A stretch of DNA of 64,000 nucleotides from Oceanisphaera litoralis. GTDB lineage: Bacteria; Pseudomonadota; Gammaproteobacteria; Enterobacterales; Aeromonadaceae. The stretch is taken from contig NZ_JAFBBE010000008.1 in NCBI RefSeq assembly GCF_016907015.1, positions 1 through 64,000 of the forward strand, given 5' to 3'. The translations under genes and the position numbers were made by a program. Positions 30,107-38,444 of this stretch are shown here, one piece after another. Positions within the stretch are counted from its first letter, which is position 1. Each line of letters opens with the position of its first letter. The notes under the pieces are model-generated. The model worked only from the letters and a program-made list of their open reading frames with translations. It did no database searches and was not told the origin of the DNA.

Positions 30107-31285
30107 TTAAAGTACCTGACGGAGCACCCGGCCCAGGCGGCTGATGCCTTCTTCTATGGTGGCCTCATCGTCACCGGCATAACTCAGGCGGGCGGTATTC
30201 AGAATATCCGGGCGCACATAGAAGGGTTGACCGGGTACGAAGGCCACGTTTTCCTTGATGGCCAGGTTGAACAGCGCCATGGCATCGATATGCGGCGGCA
30301 GCTTCAACCACAGGAACATGCCCCCTTCGGGCCGGGTAAAGTCGATGCCCGGGCAATGCTTCAGCAAAGCCTGTTCCATGGCGACCTTCTGGCGGCCGTA
30401 AACGGTACGGATGCGCTCGATATGGTCATCCAGGTTGTTCTCCTGCAGATACGCATGCAGCACCTGCTGCACGAAACCGTTGGTATGCAGATCCGCGGCC
30501 TGCTTGGCGATGGTCAGCTTCTGACGCAGCCAGTCCGGTACCAGTATCCAGCCCAGACGGAACGAAGGCACCACCACCTTGGAGAAGGATCCCATCAGCA
30601 CCACGTTGTCCGGTGCCAGCTTGGCGATCGGCGGCAGATGCTCGCCCTCGAAACGCAGTTCGCCATAAGGGTTGTCTTCTATCATCAGCACGTTGTGCTT
30701 GATCAGTCGTTCGGCGACCGCCTGACGATTCTCACGGCTGTAACTCAGGCCGGTCGGGTTCTGGAAGTTGGTCACACCATAGAGCAGGCGGGCATGGTCG
30801 GGCTGGGCCAGCAAGGCATCCAGCTCGTTCAGATCCAGGCCATCATCATTCAGCGACACCCCCTGAAACTCGGGCTGATAAACGGACAGCGCCTGAATGG
30901 CGCCCAGGTAGCCCGGCTCTTCGATGATCAGCTTGTCACCTTCGTCGAGCAGCACCTTGCCCAGCAGATCCAGCGCCTGCTGGGAACCGTTGGTGATCAG
31001 AATATTGTCGGACGATACCCGCATGCCATGCTGCTGAAAGTAGCGCTCGGCAATATATTCCCGCAGGGGGGCAAAGCCTTCGGTGGCGGAATATTGCAAG
31101 GCACCATTGCCCCTGTTCTGCAGCACCCTGGCGCTGGCGACGGCCAGCTCTTCACTGGGGAAAAAAGCCGGGTTGGGCAAACCACCGGCAAAGGAGATTA
31201 CTTCCGGGTTAACCGCGACCTTGAGAATTTCACGGATGAAGGACGGCTCTACCTTGGCAAAGCGCTGGGCAAAAAAGGGCTGCAT
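30107..31285 (-). CDS. PLP-dependent aminotransferase, class I/II (LysN/MocR-C-terminal type)
   Basis: 392 residues from the ATG at 31285, which has GAGAGACTCC upstream; an in-frame ATG at 31321 is less likely. The PLP lysine is in S-F-S-K-V-V-V-P-S-F-R-L-G-W; N-F-Q-N-P-T-G and E-D-N-P-Y-G-E are the PLP-contact motifs. The wording F-A-G-G-L-P-N-P-x-x-F-P is that of the 2-aminoadipate/multi-substrate aminotransferases. No helix-turn-helix domain is present, so it is not a MocR regulator. Substrate undetermined. It is divergent from mutY. Confidence 0.85.
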   Translation of the reverse strand: MQPFFAQRFAKVEPSFIREILKVAVNPEVISFAGGLPNPAFFPSEELAVASARVLQNRGNGALQYSATEGFAPLREYIAERYFQQHGMRVSSDNILITNGSQQALDLLGKVLLDEGDKLIIEEPGYLGAIQALSVYQPEFQGVSLNDDGLDLNELDALLAQPDHARLLYGVTNFQNPTGLSYSRENRQAVAERLIKHNVLMIEDNPYGELRFEGEHLPPIAKLAPDNVVLMGSFSKVVVPSFRLGWILVPDWLRQKLTIAKQAADLHTNGFVQQVLHAYLQENNLDDHIERIRTVYGRQKVAMEQALLKHCPGIDFTRPEGGMFLWLKLPPHIDAMALFNLAIKENVAFVPGQPFYVRPDILNTARLSYAGDDEATIEEGISRLGRVLRQVL

Positions 31286-31514
31286 AGGAGTCTCTCTGAA
31301 AGCGGGCTTGGCGGGCGCCAATAAAACCCTTCATTTGTATCAGAAAACAGACAAATAACAAACCGCCAAGCGAAAAAGAGTATCTTGAGCGGCGCCATTC
31401 TCTGCTGTGAACCGGCAGTAACAACACACAATATCAGTACCGATGCCGGCCGGTTTGCACTGCCCGCCCCCCTGTGTTCTGATCCCGCCATTCATTTTTA
31501 ATGCAGTCAATATT

Positions 31515-32573
31515 GTGAACACAGCTTCTTTTGCCGAACGCGTGCTGGCCTGGTATGAGCAGCATGGTCGTAAAACCCTGCCCTGGCAGCAGGATAAAAC
31601 CCCTTATCGGGTCTGGGTATCCGAGATCATGCTGCAACAAACCCAGGTGACCACCGTCATCCCCTATTATCAACGGTTTATGACTCGCTTTCCCGATGTG
31701 GTGAGCCTGGCCGACGCCGCACAGGATGAGGTGCTGCACCTGTGGACCGGGCTGGGATACTATGCCCGTGCCCGCAATCTGCACAAGGCCGCCCAAGTGA
31801 TTCGTGACCATTATCAGGGGTATTTTCCCGAACGGTTCGAAGAGGTGCTGGGGCTGCCGGGCATAGGCCGCTCTACCGCCGGTGCCGTATTGTCGCTCTC
31901 GCTCGGCCAGCATCACGGCATTCTGGACGGCAACGTCAAGCGGGTACTGACCCGCTGGCTGGCGCAACAGGGCTGGCCCGGCAAAAAAGAAGTGGAAAAC
32001 GCGCTCTGGCAACAGGTTGAGCAGTTGACACCGCCATTGGGGGTAACCCAGTATAATCAGGCGATGATGGACCTGGGCGCCACCATCTGCACCCGTTCCA
32101 AACCCAAATGCGAGCTATGCCCGGTACAGGACGACTGCCGGGCTCGGGGGTTGGGTACCCCGACCGCCTTTCCCCATTCCAAGCCGAAAAAAACCGTGCA
32201 GCCGGAAAAACAGTCCTGTTTTCTGTTACTCAAGCAGGGCAATCACATCCTGCTGGTGCAGCGCCCGCCTCAAGGGCTATGGGGGGGCCTCTATTGCTTT
32301 CCCGAGTTTAAGGACGAGCAGGAACTCAGGGCCTGGCTCAGGCGCTATCCGGACGCAACCGAGCCCAAGCCTCTGCCCGGTTTTCGTCATACCTTCAGCC
32401 ATTTTCATCTGGATATAGCGCCCTGGCTGGTAGAATTACCCCGGATACCGGACGAGGTCATGGCCGGAGCGGAGCGACTTTGGTATAACTTGCAGCAACC
32501 GGCGTCGGTCGGCCTGGCGGCTGCCACCAAGAAGCTGCTCGCCTACCCGCAACTGCAAGAGAGGAATTTATGA
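31515..32573 (+). CDS. mutY: Adenine DNA glycosylase
   Basis: About 352 residues from a GTG at 31515 ([10 protein letters not shown]), aligned with the E. coli start; an ATG at 31443 would add a non-family N-terminus. It removes A mispaired with 8-oxoG. Catalytic Glu is in [10 protein letters not shown], the helix-hairpin-helix in [10 protein letters not shown], catalytic Asp in I-L-D-G-N-V-K-R-V. The [4Fe-4S] cluster motif C-x6-C-x2-C-x5-C follows ([11 protein letters not shown]). The C-terminal NUDIX-like domain (about 225-345) recognises 8-oxoG. It overlaps yggX by four bases. Confidence 0.95.
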   Translation: MNTASFAERVLAWYEQHGRKTLPWQQDKTPYRVWVSEIMLQQTQVTTVIPYYQRFMTRFPDVVSLADAAQDEVLHLWTGLGYYARARNLHKAAQVIRDHYQGYFPERFEEVLGLPGIGRSTAGAVLSLSLGQHHGILDGNVKRVLTRWLAQQGWPGKKEVENALWQQVEQLTPPLGVTQYNQAMMDLGATICTRSKPKCELCPVQDDCRARGLGTPTAFPHSKPKKTVQPEKQSCFLLLKQGNHILLVQRPPQGLWGGLYCFPEFKDEQELRAWLRRYPDATEPKPLPGFRHTFSHFHLDIAPWLVELPRIPDEVMAGAERLWYNLQQPASVGLAAATKKLLAYPQLQERNL

Positions 32574-32845
32574 GTCGTACCATTTTTTGCCAGCGTTTAC
32601 AGAAAGAGGCCGAAGGGCTGGATTTTCAACTCTACCCGGGGGATCTGGGCAAGCGCATCTATGAAAATATCTCCAAGGAAGCCTGGGCCGGCTGGCAGCA
32701 GAAACAAACCATGCTGATCAACGAAAAAAAGCTCAATATGATGAATGCCGAGCACCGTCAATTGCTTGAGCAGGAAATGGTCGCCTACCTTTTTGAAGGC
32801 GCCGAGGTAAAGGTTGATGGCTACACCCCTCCTTCCGCAGACTAA
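32570..32845 (+). CDS. yggX: Fe(2+)-trafficking/oxidative-damage protection protein
   Basis: 91 residues, full family length. Conserved features are [23 protein letters not shown] and [11 protein letters not shown]. The family protects Fe-S enzymes and is iron-responsive in relatives. Translationally coupled to mutY through ATGA, a widespread pairing. An imperfect hairpin (accgcttt...aaaagcggt, 32850-32899) between it and the tRNA promoter could end this transcript. Confidence 0.95.
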   Translation: MSRTIFCQRLQKEAEGLDFQLYPGDLGKRIYENISKEAWAGWQQKQTMLINEKKLNMMNAEHRQLLEQEMVAYLFEGAEVKVDGYTPPSAD

Positions 32846-32899
32846 ACCACCGCTTTGTTCAAGGCTTGAGCGAACACGCTTGAGCCTCTCAAAAAGCGG

Positions 32900-32928
32900 T
32901 TGACTTGCCTGGGGCGATCTTATTTAAT
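32900..32928 (+). promoter_or_regulatory. Sigma-70 promoter of the tRNA-Phe/Thr operon
   Basis: TTGACT (32900-32905) and TTTAAT (32923-32928) are separated by 17 bases and followed by a GC-rich discriminator (gacgcccc), typical of stringently controlled stable RNA promoters. Confidence 0.75.
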
Positions 32929-32939
32929 GACGCCCCGTT

Positions 32940-33015
32940 GCCCAGATAGCTCAGTCGGTAGAGCAGGGGATTGAAAATCCCCGTGTCGGCAGTTCGATTC
33001 TGTCTCTGGGCACCA
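32940..33015 (+). tRNA. tRNA-Phe (GAA), copy 1
   Basis: 76 bases including encoded CCA. Acceptor gcccaga/tctgggc, anticodon stem GGGGA-TTGAAAA-TCCCC with anticodon GAA, and a normal T-arm. First of three identical copies. Confidence 0.97.
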
Positions 33016-33077
33016 TATTTCAAGCAATACGTTTCGAAAACAAGTTTCAAGGTACTCTGGTAACAAGAGAACCTAAA

Positions 33078-33153
33078 GCCCAGATAGCTCAGTCGGTAGA
33101 GCAGGGGATTGAAAATCCCCGTGTCGGCAGTTCGATTCTGTCTCTGGGCACCA
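33078..33153 (+). tRNA. tRNA-Phe (GAA), copy 2
   Basis: Identical in sequence to the copy at 32940-33015, with encoded CCA. Spacers between copies differ, so this is a tRNA duplication rather than a longer unit. Confidence 0.97.
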
Positions 33154-33181
33154 TTTTCGGTGCTTTTATATAAAGTCCAAC

Positions 33182-33257
33182 GCCCAGATAGCTCAGTCGG
33201 TAGAGCAGGGGATTGAAAATCCCCGTGTCGGCAGTTCGATTCTGTCTCTGGGCACCA
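33182..33257 (+). tRNA. tRNA-Phe (GAA), copy 3
   Basis: Third identical tRNA-Phe gene with encoded CCA, 28 bases after copy 2. Confidence 0.97.
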
Positions 33258-33277
33258 TCTTCAAGCAAGCACAAGAC

Positions 33278-33353
<76 letters not shown>

Positions 33354-33370
33354 TTCAAACCAGCCCTGCC

Positions 33371-33390
33371 AACCAGCATAAGCGCTGGTT
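33371..33390 (+). terminator. Terminator of the tRNA-Phe/Thr operon
   Basis: Stem aaccagc/gctggtt followed by TTTTTTTG, 18 bases after tRNA-Thr. The rest of the gap to 33594 has no feature I can name. Confidence 0.88.
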
Positions 33391-33594
33391 TTTTTGTGTC
33401 TGCGTTTTGCCTGCTGCTATTCCTTCTGTTCCTCCAACACGACACCAGGCCGCCCCTGCCCGTGTTTATTGCCCTCCCCTGCTCTGCCCTACTCTGCTTG
33501 GTTCCCAGGCCATCATCATCATGATGGTGCTGTATGAATTGGCATTCTTGCTGCGCACTACATAGTCTTAAGCAACAGGCAAAGGGATACTGCC

Positions 33595-34578
33595 ATGAAG
33601 AAAATATGCTTGATTGCCTTGCTGGCCGTGGCGACTGCCGCCAGCGCCGAGACAGAATCAGAAATAGCAGACGACACCGACTTGCCGGGCTGGGCCGTGG
33701 AGAAAATCACCCCCATGCATGACAGCGTTTCTCACTGGGTCACCAACAGCTCTCGTAATATCGACGGTTTTTTCGGTACCGACGACAGCCTGCATATTGA
33801 AAACGGCTCCTACCTCCGCCTGAGTCAGGAGCTGGAGTGGAGTGATACGGACGGCTTCAGTGCCGAGACGGCGGCGCGTTTTCGCCTCGACCTGCCCACC
33901 ACCAAAGAACGACTGCGCTTCATTATCGAAAGCGACCCGGAAGAATCCGAAGGCACCCTGGCCGAGCAGGGCTCCAACCGGCTGCGTACCGATCAGCGCA
34001 GCGTCGCCGGCACCATTGTCGGCCTGAGCAGACTCGGCAAGCGGGACAAGAAAGAAGCCTGGAACCTGCGGGCCGGGGCCGGGGTCAAGGTGCGCTGGCC
34101 GCCGGATCCTTATGTGCGCTTTACCGGCGAACGGCTGTGGCAGCTTGCATCACAGTGGCAGCTGGAGTCCTACAATCGCGCCTCCTGGTTCAACGAAGAA
34201 GGCTATTCCATACGCAGCCGCTGGGATCTGGGTCGGCCGCTGGATGAAAACCATCACCTGCGCTTTATCACCAACTTTCAGTGGCAGGAAGAAGTCGATA
34301 CCCTGGAGTATTCCGAAGCGGTGGAGCTCAATCAGATACTGGGCAAGCGTAGCGTCATGCGTTACGCCATCGCCGCGGTAGGAAGAAGCACCTCGGACCC
34401 GAGGCTGCATGATTATTACCTGTACAGCCACTACAGACGCAACCTGCACCGGGAGATCCTGTTTGTGGACTTTATCCCGGAGCTGCATTTTCCCCGGGAC
34501 CAGGATTACGACCCCCAGTTCGGCATTAGTCTCCGGCTGGAAGTCATGTTCAAGGGTGATCTGGTTTTCAGACGCTGA
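33595..34578 (+). CDS. Secreted/outer-membrane protein of unknown family
   Basis: 327 residues. I do not recognise the family. A clear Sec signal peptide (M-K-K-I-C-L-I-A-L-L-A-V-A-T-A-A-S-A) is cleaved before E-T-E-S. From about residue 70 on, alternating polar/hydrophobic stretches (Y-L-R-L-S-Q-E-L-E-W, F-R-L-D-L-P, L-R-F-I-T-N-F-Q-W) and a C-terminal I-S-L-R-L-E-V-M-F-K-G-D-L-V-F suggest beta-strands of an outer membrane barrel, though the final residue is Arg rather than Phe. RBS AAAGGG precedes the ATG. It stands alone, convergent with the ABM-domain gene 12 bases away. Confidence 0.8.
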   Translation: MKKICLIALLAVATAASAETESEIADDTDLPGWAVEKITPMHDSVSHWVTNSSRNIDGFFGTDDSLHIENGSYLRLSQELEWSDTDGFSAETAARFRLDLPTTKERLRFIIESDPEESEGTLAEQGSNRLRTDQRSVAGTIVGLSRLGKRDKKEAWNLRAGAGVKVRWPPDPYVRFTGERLWQLASQWQLESYNRASWFNEEGYSIRSRWDLGRPLDENHHLRFITNFQWQEEVDTLEYSEAVELNQILGKRSVMRYAIAAVGRSTSDPRLHDYYLYSHYRRNLHREILFVDFIPELHFPRDQDYDPQFGISLRLEVMFKGDLVFRR

Positions 34579-34590
34579 GTAAACGCAGAC

Positions 34591-34902
34591 TTAAAGCGGG
34601 CGAAACAGCCGCACATCCGCCTCGGCCACCAAAGCCGGGGCCAACTGCTCGAAATAATCCTTGATATAGGGTTGGGCACAGTGCGCTTCAAACGCCTCTC
34701 TGCTGGCCCACTGCTCGATAAAAACACAATCCCAGGGTTCGCCGCTGGCGCCCGCATAAGGTACTTCCTCGGTCAGCTGGTACAGCAGACAACCTTCTTC
34801 CCTGTGGGTATTCGCGATCAGGCTCTTCAGCGCCTGCTGCAATTCCAGTGTCTTGCCCGGCCTGGCGTTAAAACGGGCAACACAGTATAAATCTGACATC
34901 AT
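34591..34902 (-). CDS. Antibiotic biosynthesis monooxygenase (ABM)-domain protein
   Basis: 103 residues from the ATG at 34902 (ATGATG with GAG upstream); the longer frame to 35028 is not family-like. The single ferredoxin-like ABM domain is recognisable from A-R-F-N-A-R-P-G-K, E-E-G-C-L-L-Y-Q-L, and F-I-E-Q-W-A-S-R-E-A-F-E-A-H. E. coli YgiN-like proteins of this type oxidise quinols; the specific role here is unknown. Confidence 0.82.
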   Translation of the reverse strand: MMSDLYCVARFNARPGKTLELQQALKSLIANTHREEGCLLYQLTEEVPYAGASGEPWDCVFIEQWASREAFEAHCAQPYIKDYFEQLAPALVAEADVRLFRPL

Positions 34903-35184
34903 CGGCTCTCGGTACGAATAAAGCCGGTATGCTAATACATACCGCCCCCGCCTGAACAGCCTGACCCTCCTGTCCTTACCGTCGGCACCATAACGCCACC
35001 ATACCGTGAAATACCTGTTGACCCCCACCGGGTAACCGGTTAGAGTGACCGCAGCTCGAAAAATACGGCTATATTTATGTTCTTGTTACGATGTTCTAGT
35101 AGTACCTCGTCCTGTGTTTCATAAGTTAAATCTGTATTTTTCCAAGCTCATTTATTTATGGTAGATTTGTTACAGGATTTAGGT

Positions 35185-35394
35185 ATGTCTAATATCGTTA
35201 AAGGTAAAGTAAAGTTCTTCAATGAGTCCAAAGGTTTTGGTTTCATCGAACAAGAGCAAGGTCCTGACGTGTTCGTACACTTCAGCGCCATCCAGAGCCA
35301 GGGTTTCAAAACTCTGGCCGAAGGCCAAGCAGTACAGTTCACTGTAGCTCAAGGTCAGAAAGGTCCTCAGGCTGAGAACGTAGTTCCTCTGTAA
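35185..35394 (+). CDS. Cold-shock protein, CspA family
   Basis: 69 residues from the ATG at 35185 ([12 protein letters not shown]); an in-frame ATG at 35158 is rejected. RNA-binding motifs RNP1 (K-G-F-G-F-I) and RNP2 (V-F-V-H-F) are intact. It binds single-stranded nucleic acid as an RNA chaperone. The AT-rich leader upstream (about 34980-35184) is long enough for a cold-responsive 5' UTR, but I see no definite cold box. Which E. coli paralog it corresponds to cannot be decided. Confidence 0.93.
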   Translation: MSNIVKGKVKFFNESKGFGFIEQEQGPDVFVHFSAIQSQGFKTLAEGQAVQFTVAQGQKGPQAENVVPL

Positions 35395-35419
35395 GAGACT
35401 ACCTCGCCAAGAATTCCTA

Positions 35420-35443
35420 AAGCCGTGCCTTCGGGCGCGGCTT
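35420..35443 (+). terminator. Terminator between the cold-shock gene and the MFS exporter
   Basis: A 10-bp stem (aagccgtgcc / ggcgcggctt) with a TTCG loop is followed by TTTTTTTT, 25 bases after the cold-shock stop. It lies in a convergent gap and may also stop the opposite gene. Confidence 0.92.
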
Positions 35444-35472
35444 TTTTTTGCTTGCGTTTTACCTCCCCCTGT

Positions 35473-36645
35473 TTACCATCGACCGACGGCATACCAGGAC
35501 AGTAACTTGAGTAGCACGGCCCCCAGCAAGATACACAGCCCAAGGCTGAAGGCGGTATCGACACCGTAATGGACCAGTCCTGCGGTCAACAGACTGGCAA
35601 TCAGCATTTGCAGCGCGCCAGAGAGCGCCGCGGCGGCACCGGCCAGATCCCGATAAGGCTCCAGTAAGCGACTCATGGCATTGGGAAAGGCCATGCCATT
35701 GCCGATCGCCTGAACAAAGATGGCGCTGATCACCCATACCGGCTGTAATGGCATCAGCAGTATCCAGACGCCGGCGGCCATCTGCACCCAAGGGCTCAGG
35801 CGCAGCATGTCTTCGGCCGAGACTCTATGCTGAACACGATTATTGATAATGCCCCCCAACAGCAACCCCAGGGCCGGGATCAGCGCCCAGCTGCCATACT
35901 CTGCCGCACTCATGCCGATTTGCCGCTGCATCACATAAGGCATCACAGATACGGACACCATCATCAGCGAAAACTGTCCCCACAGCATGCCGCCATAACC
36001 GAGAAAGTGACGTAATCCCAGCAGACGGCGGTAGTTGACGATAATGCTCTTCAGGTTCATCGAGCGACGTTCGCCGTTGAGGGTCTCCTTAAAACCGGCC
36101 AGCAGCAGCAGCCACAGACTCAGCAGGTACACAAACATGGCGATAAACACACTTTCCCACCCCAGGTGGTGGCCGATCATTCCTCCCACCGCCGGTGCCA
36201 CAACAGGTGTAAAGGCCGCCGCCATGGCCACATAGGACAGCGCATTGCGCAGCAGTGGCCCCTCGAAGCGATCGCGCAGCATGGCACGGGAGACAACGGC
36301 ACCACAGCCGGCCCCGAGCCCCTGTAGCAGCCGTCCCAGCAACAGCCACTCGAATGACACCTGAGGCCACAGGCACAGACCTACCCCCAACAAGGCCAGC
36401 GCCAACCCCGCCAGCAGCACAGGACGGCGACCTCGGGCATCACTCAAGGGACCATACAGCAGCTGTACCGGACCAAAGGCAAACAGATAGACAGAAATCA
36501 GCCACTGTATCCGGCTCGGATCTTCGGCCAGGGTCTGACTGATGGCCGGCAACACAGGTAACAGCAGACCTATGCTCAATTGCCCCATGCTGACAATAAG
36601 ACAGGCCAGAATAAGGGTGCGGGTAGTAGAAGTGGATGTCGCCAC
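35473..36645 (-). CDS. MFS drug exporter, Bcr/CflA-like
   Basis: 390 residues with about twelve membrane segments. The motif A between segments 2 and 3 (G-P-L-S-D-A-R-G-R-R-P-V) and the motif C-like A-F-T-P-V-V-A-P-A-V-G-G are those of 12-TM drug:H+ antiporters of the Bcr/CflA/EmrD group. Substrate not inferable. Promoter region contains a 14-base tandem. Confidence 0.88.
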   Translation of the reverse strand: MATSTSTTRTLILACLIVSMGQLSIGLLLPVLPAISQTLAEDPSRIQWLISVYLFAFGPVQLLYGPLSDARGRRPVLLAGLALALLGVGLCLWPQVSFEWLLLGRLLQGLGAGCGAVVSRAMLRDRFEGPLLRNALSYVAMAAAFTPVVAPAVGGMIGHHLGWESVFIAMFVYLLSLWLLLLAGFKETLNGERRSMNLKSIIVNYRRLLGLRHFLGYGGMLWGQFSLMMVSVSVMPYVMQRQIGMSAAEYGSWALIPALGLLLGGIINNRVQHRVSAEDMLRLSPWVQMAAGVWILLMPLQPVWVISAIFVQAIGNGMAFPNAMSRLLEPYRDLAGAAAALSGALQMLIASLLTAGLVHYGVDTAFSLGLCILLGAVLLKLLSWYAVGRW

Positions 36646-36667
36646 GCATCTTCCTCTGGTTATACGA

Positions 36668-36723
36668 TCAGGGTGATAAGTTCAGGGTTATAAGTTCAGG
36701 GTGATAGGGTCAGGGTGATAGGA
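36668..36723 (+). repeat. 14-base tandem repeat TCAGGGTGATAAGT, 4 copies
   Basis: Four consecutive 14-base units (tcagggtgataagt, tcagggttataagt, tcagggtgataggg, tcagggtgatagga) plus a partial fifth lie in the 200-base divergent region between the exporter gene and the Hfq-like gene, so copy number could affect either promoter (inference). Confidence 0.9.
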
Positions 36724-36845
36724 TCAAGGTTGCGGAATAAGAGCCATGGGATCGGGGCCGCTGGATTAAAGTGAGCTTTACTTTGACAAGTCGGGCATTC
36801 ATTAAGCACAATCAAGACTGAAAAATCACAAACAGGACTGCCTAC

Positions 36846-37223
36846 ATGACTGCCCAACCAGCAAATCCCCAATCGCTTCAACAAGCTTTTTCATTGGGTA
36901 ACGGACAGGATGCGGCACTGAACTGGTTGCGCAAGAATCAGACTCATTGCGCCATCTTCCTCACCAATGGCATCAAGCTGGAAGGGATGATCAGTGCCTT
37001 TGATCAATACAGCATTCTGCTATCTGACCCCCGCGGTCAGCAGCAGCTGATTTATAAAGCCAAGATTTCCACTATTTCGCCTGCGACCCGTCGGCCACCG
37101 CGCACCGGGGTGATTATCAACAAGCCCCGTCGCCCCCGTTACGAAAGCCATCAGACCCCACGGGAAGATAATCATCGCCGGGATGATCAATACGATCCCC
37201 CCGGCGACGACGATCAGGGTTAA
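36846..37223 (+). CDS. Divergent Hfq-like RNA-binding protein with extended tail
   Basis: 125 residues. Residues about 12-80 form an Sm/Hfq fold: N-W-L-R-K-N-Q-T then A-I-F-L-T-N-G-I-K-L-E-G-M-I-S-A-F-D-Q-Y (Sm1) and Q-Q-L-I-Y-K-A-K-I-S-T-I-S-P (Sm2). Compared with E. coli Hfq, the Sm2 Y-K-H becomes Y-K-A (His57 lost), FDQF becomes FDQY, distal-site Tyr25 is Phe, and the arginine rim R-R-E-R is R-K-N-Q. A 45-residue Pro/Arg then Asp-rich tail follows. It is not next to miaA/hflX, where canonical hfq lies, so I read it as a second, specialised paralog (inference). Confidence 0.85.
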   Translation: MTAQPANPQSLQQAFSLGNGQDAALNWLRKNQTHCAIFLTNGIKLEGMISAFDQYSILLSDPRGQQQLIYKAKISTISPATRRPPRTGVIINKPRRPRYESHQTPREDNHRRDDQYDPPGDDDQG

Positions 37224-37236
37224 TTCACAAGTATCT

Positions 37237-37303
37237 CGATAACCACAAGGTCGGCTCAGGCTGACCTTGTGGTTATCGGCGGGGAGAGCCGGCTCTCCCC
37301 GCC
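37237..37303. terminator. Double perfect-hairpin bidirectional terminator (Hfq-like gene / dapA)
   Basis: Two adjacent hairpins fill the convergent gap: a 16-bp stem (cgataaccacaaggtc ... gaccttgtggttatcg, 37237-37278) and a 13-bp perfect palindrome (ggcggggagagcc / ggctctccccgcc, 37278-37303). Neither has a long T-run, so termination strength is uncertain. Confidence 0.7.
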
Positions 37304-37333
37304 CCATATTGCCGCTTGCGCGGCCATCAGGGA

Positions 37334-38206
37334 TTAAATCAGCTCCAGATCTTCCATTACCCGGCGAATGCGTGCCTTGGTGCTCTCTTGCAAGGGCACT
37401 ACCGGGATGCGGCAGTTTTCGCTGGCCAGCCCCAGCAGCGACAGACCGTACTTGGGGCAGGCCGGATTGGGCTCGGCAAACATGGCCTGATGCAGCGGCA
37501 ACAATCGGTCCTGCAATGCACGAGCTTCTTCCCACTTGCCGGCCAGGGTCAGTTCCTGCAACTGAGCACAGAGGCGCGGGGCCACGTTGGCGGTGACCGA
37601 GATACACCCCTGGCCACCGGCCACGTTGTAGGACACGGCGGTGCCGTCTTCGCCGGACAACCAGGCAAACGGCTTCTTGATCAGCTGGCGTTCGGCCCAG
37701 GGCCGTGCTAAATCACCGGTGGCATCTTTCACCCCGACGATACGCGGCAGCTCGGCAATGCGCGCCATGGTCTGAGGATGAATGTCGACGACTGCCCGCG
37801 GCGGTATGTTGTAAACGATAATCGGCAGTTCGGTGGCATCGTGCAGCATCTTGAAATGCGCATAAAGACCATCCTGACTCGGCCTGTTGTAATAACCGGC
37901 CACATGCAGGGTAGCGTCGGCACCTACCTCCTGGGCACAGTTGCTGTATTCAATGGCCTCTACCGGGTTGTTGGAGCCGGCACCGGCAATCACCGGTACC
38001 CGCCCTGCGGCCTGCTCCGCCACAATTTCAATCACACGGCAATGCTCGTCGTGTGTCAGGGTCGGGCTTTCTCCGGTGGTACCAACCGGCACAATGCCGT
38101 GAGTCCCCTCCTCGATATGCCAGTCAACCAGCCGGCGCAACGCCGCCTCGTCGAGTCGGTCGCCGTCAAAGGGGGTCAGCAGGGCAACTAAAGAACCGCG
38201 AAACAT
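37334..38206 (-). CDS. dapA: 4-hydroxy-tetrahydrodipicolinate synthase
   Basis: 290 residues. First enzyme of the diaminopimelate/lysine branch; condenses pyruvate with aspartate semialdehyde. Schiff-base Lys is in V-G-V-K-D-A-T-G-D, with G-T-T-G-E-S-P-T-L and V-Y-N-I-P-P-R nearby. I chose the ATG at 38206, preceded by AGGAGAAGGAG; an in-frame ATG at 38290 lies in the leader. The 292-base leader contains a Lys-codon-containing ORF and a strong terminator (separate entries), suggesting attenuation. bamC, its usual neighbour in E. coli, is absent. Confidence 0.96.
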   Translation of the reverse strand: MFRGSLVALLTPFDGDRLDEAALRRLVDWHIEEGTHGIVPVGTTGESPTLTHDEHCRVIEIVAEQAAGRVPVIAGAGSNNPVEAIEYSNCAQEVGADATLHVAGYYNRPSQDGLYAHFKMLHDATELPIIVYNIPPRAVVDIHPQTMARIAELPRIVGVKDATGDLARPWAERQLIKKPFAWLSGEDGTAVSYNVAGGQGCISVTANVAPRLCAQLQELTLAGKWEEARALQDRLLPLHQAMFAEPNPACPKYGLSLLGLASENCRIPVVPLQESTKARIRRVMEDLELI

Positions 38207-38240
38207 GGAAACTCCTTCTCCTGGTAGAGGATGTAAGAAT

Positions 38241-38282
38241 TTAAAATAAAAAACCCCGGTCGCTGTTGCATCACCGGGGTTT
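38241..38282 (-). terminator. Intrinsic terminator in the dapA leader (candidate attenuator)
   Basis: On the minus strand a 10-bp stem (aaaccccggt / accggggttt) with a 12-base loop (gatgcaacagcg) is followed by TTTATTTTAAA. It lies 44 bases before the dapA start and after the leader ORF. The loop contains GCAACAG, complementary to CTGTTGC at the end of the leader ORF, and the 5' arm CCCCGGT is complementary to ACCGGGG inside the leader ORF, giving possible competing pairings. Confidence 0.82.
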
Positions 38283-38317
38283 GAGAACATCTTGTCTTGA
38301 TGAAGATCAGGCGTCGG

Positions 38318-38386
38318 TCACGCAACAGAGGCTGCCGCTTTTCGTTTGAGCGGTGTCCCCGGTTTACGTTTAACGATAAAAATCAT
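38318..38386 (-). CDS. Putative dapA leader peptide, 22 residues with four AAA Lys codons
   Basis: ATG at 38386 has AGGTG seven bases upstream on the minus strand. The ORF starts M-I-F-I-V-K-R-K-P-G-T-P-L-K-R-K and ends at TGA 38318-38320. Four of 22 residues are Lys, all AAA, plus two Arg. It is followed 36 bases later by the terminator of the dapA leader. Peptide-leader attenuation by charged Lys-tRNA would fit (inference). A TTGACA (38439-38444, minus) lies upstream as a likely -35. Confidence 0.6.
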   Translation of the reverse strand: MIFIVKRKPGTPLKRKAAASVA

Positions 38387-38415
38387 GATTTACACCTGAA
38401 AAGACCTTGAGCAGC

Positions 38416-38444
38416 ATCTTTTGCTAATGACCGACAAATGTCAA
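38416..38444 (-). promoter_or_regulatory. Possible dapA promoter
   Basis: On the minus strand TTGACA (38444-38439) is followed after 17 bases by AAAGAT (38421-38416), a weak -10. It would start the transcript about 25 bases before the leader ORF. Divergent from rsmC. Confidence 0.45.

Noticed and set aside
38207-38400. Lysine riboswitch (L-box) upstream of dapA
   Set aside because: The leader is too short and lacks the five-helix architecture; a small ORF plus terminator explains it better.
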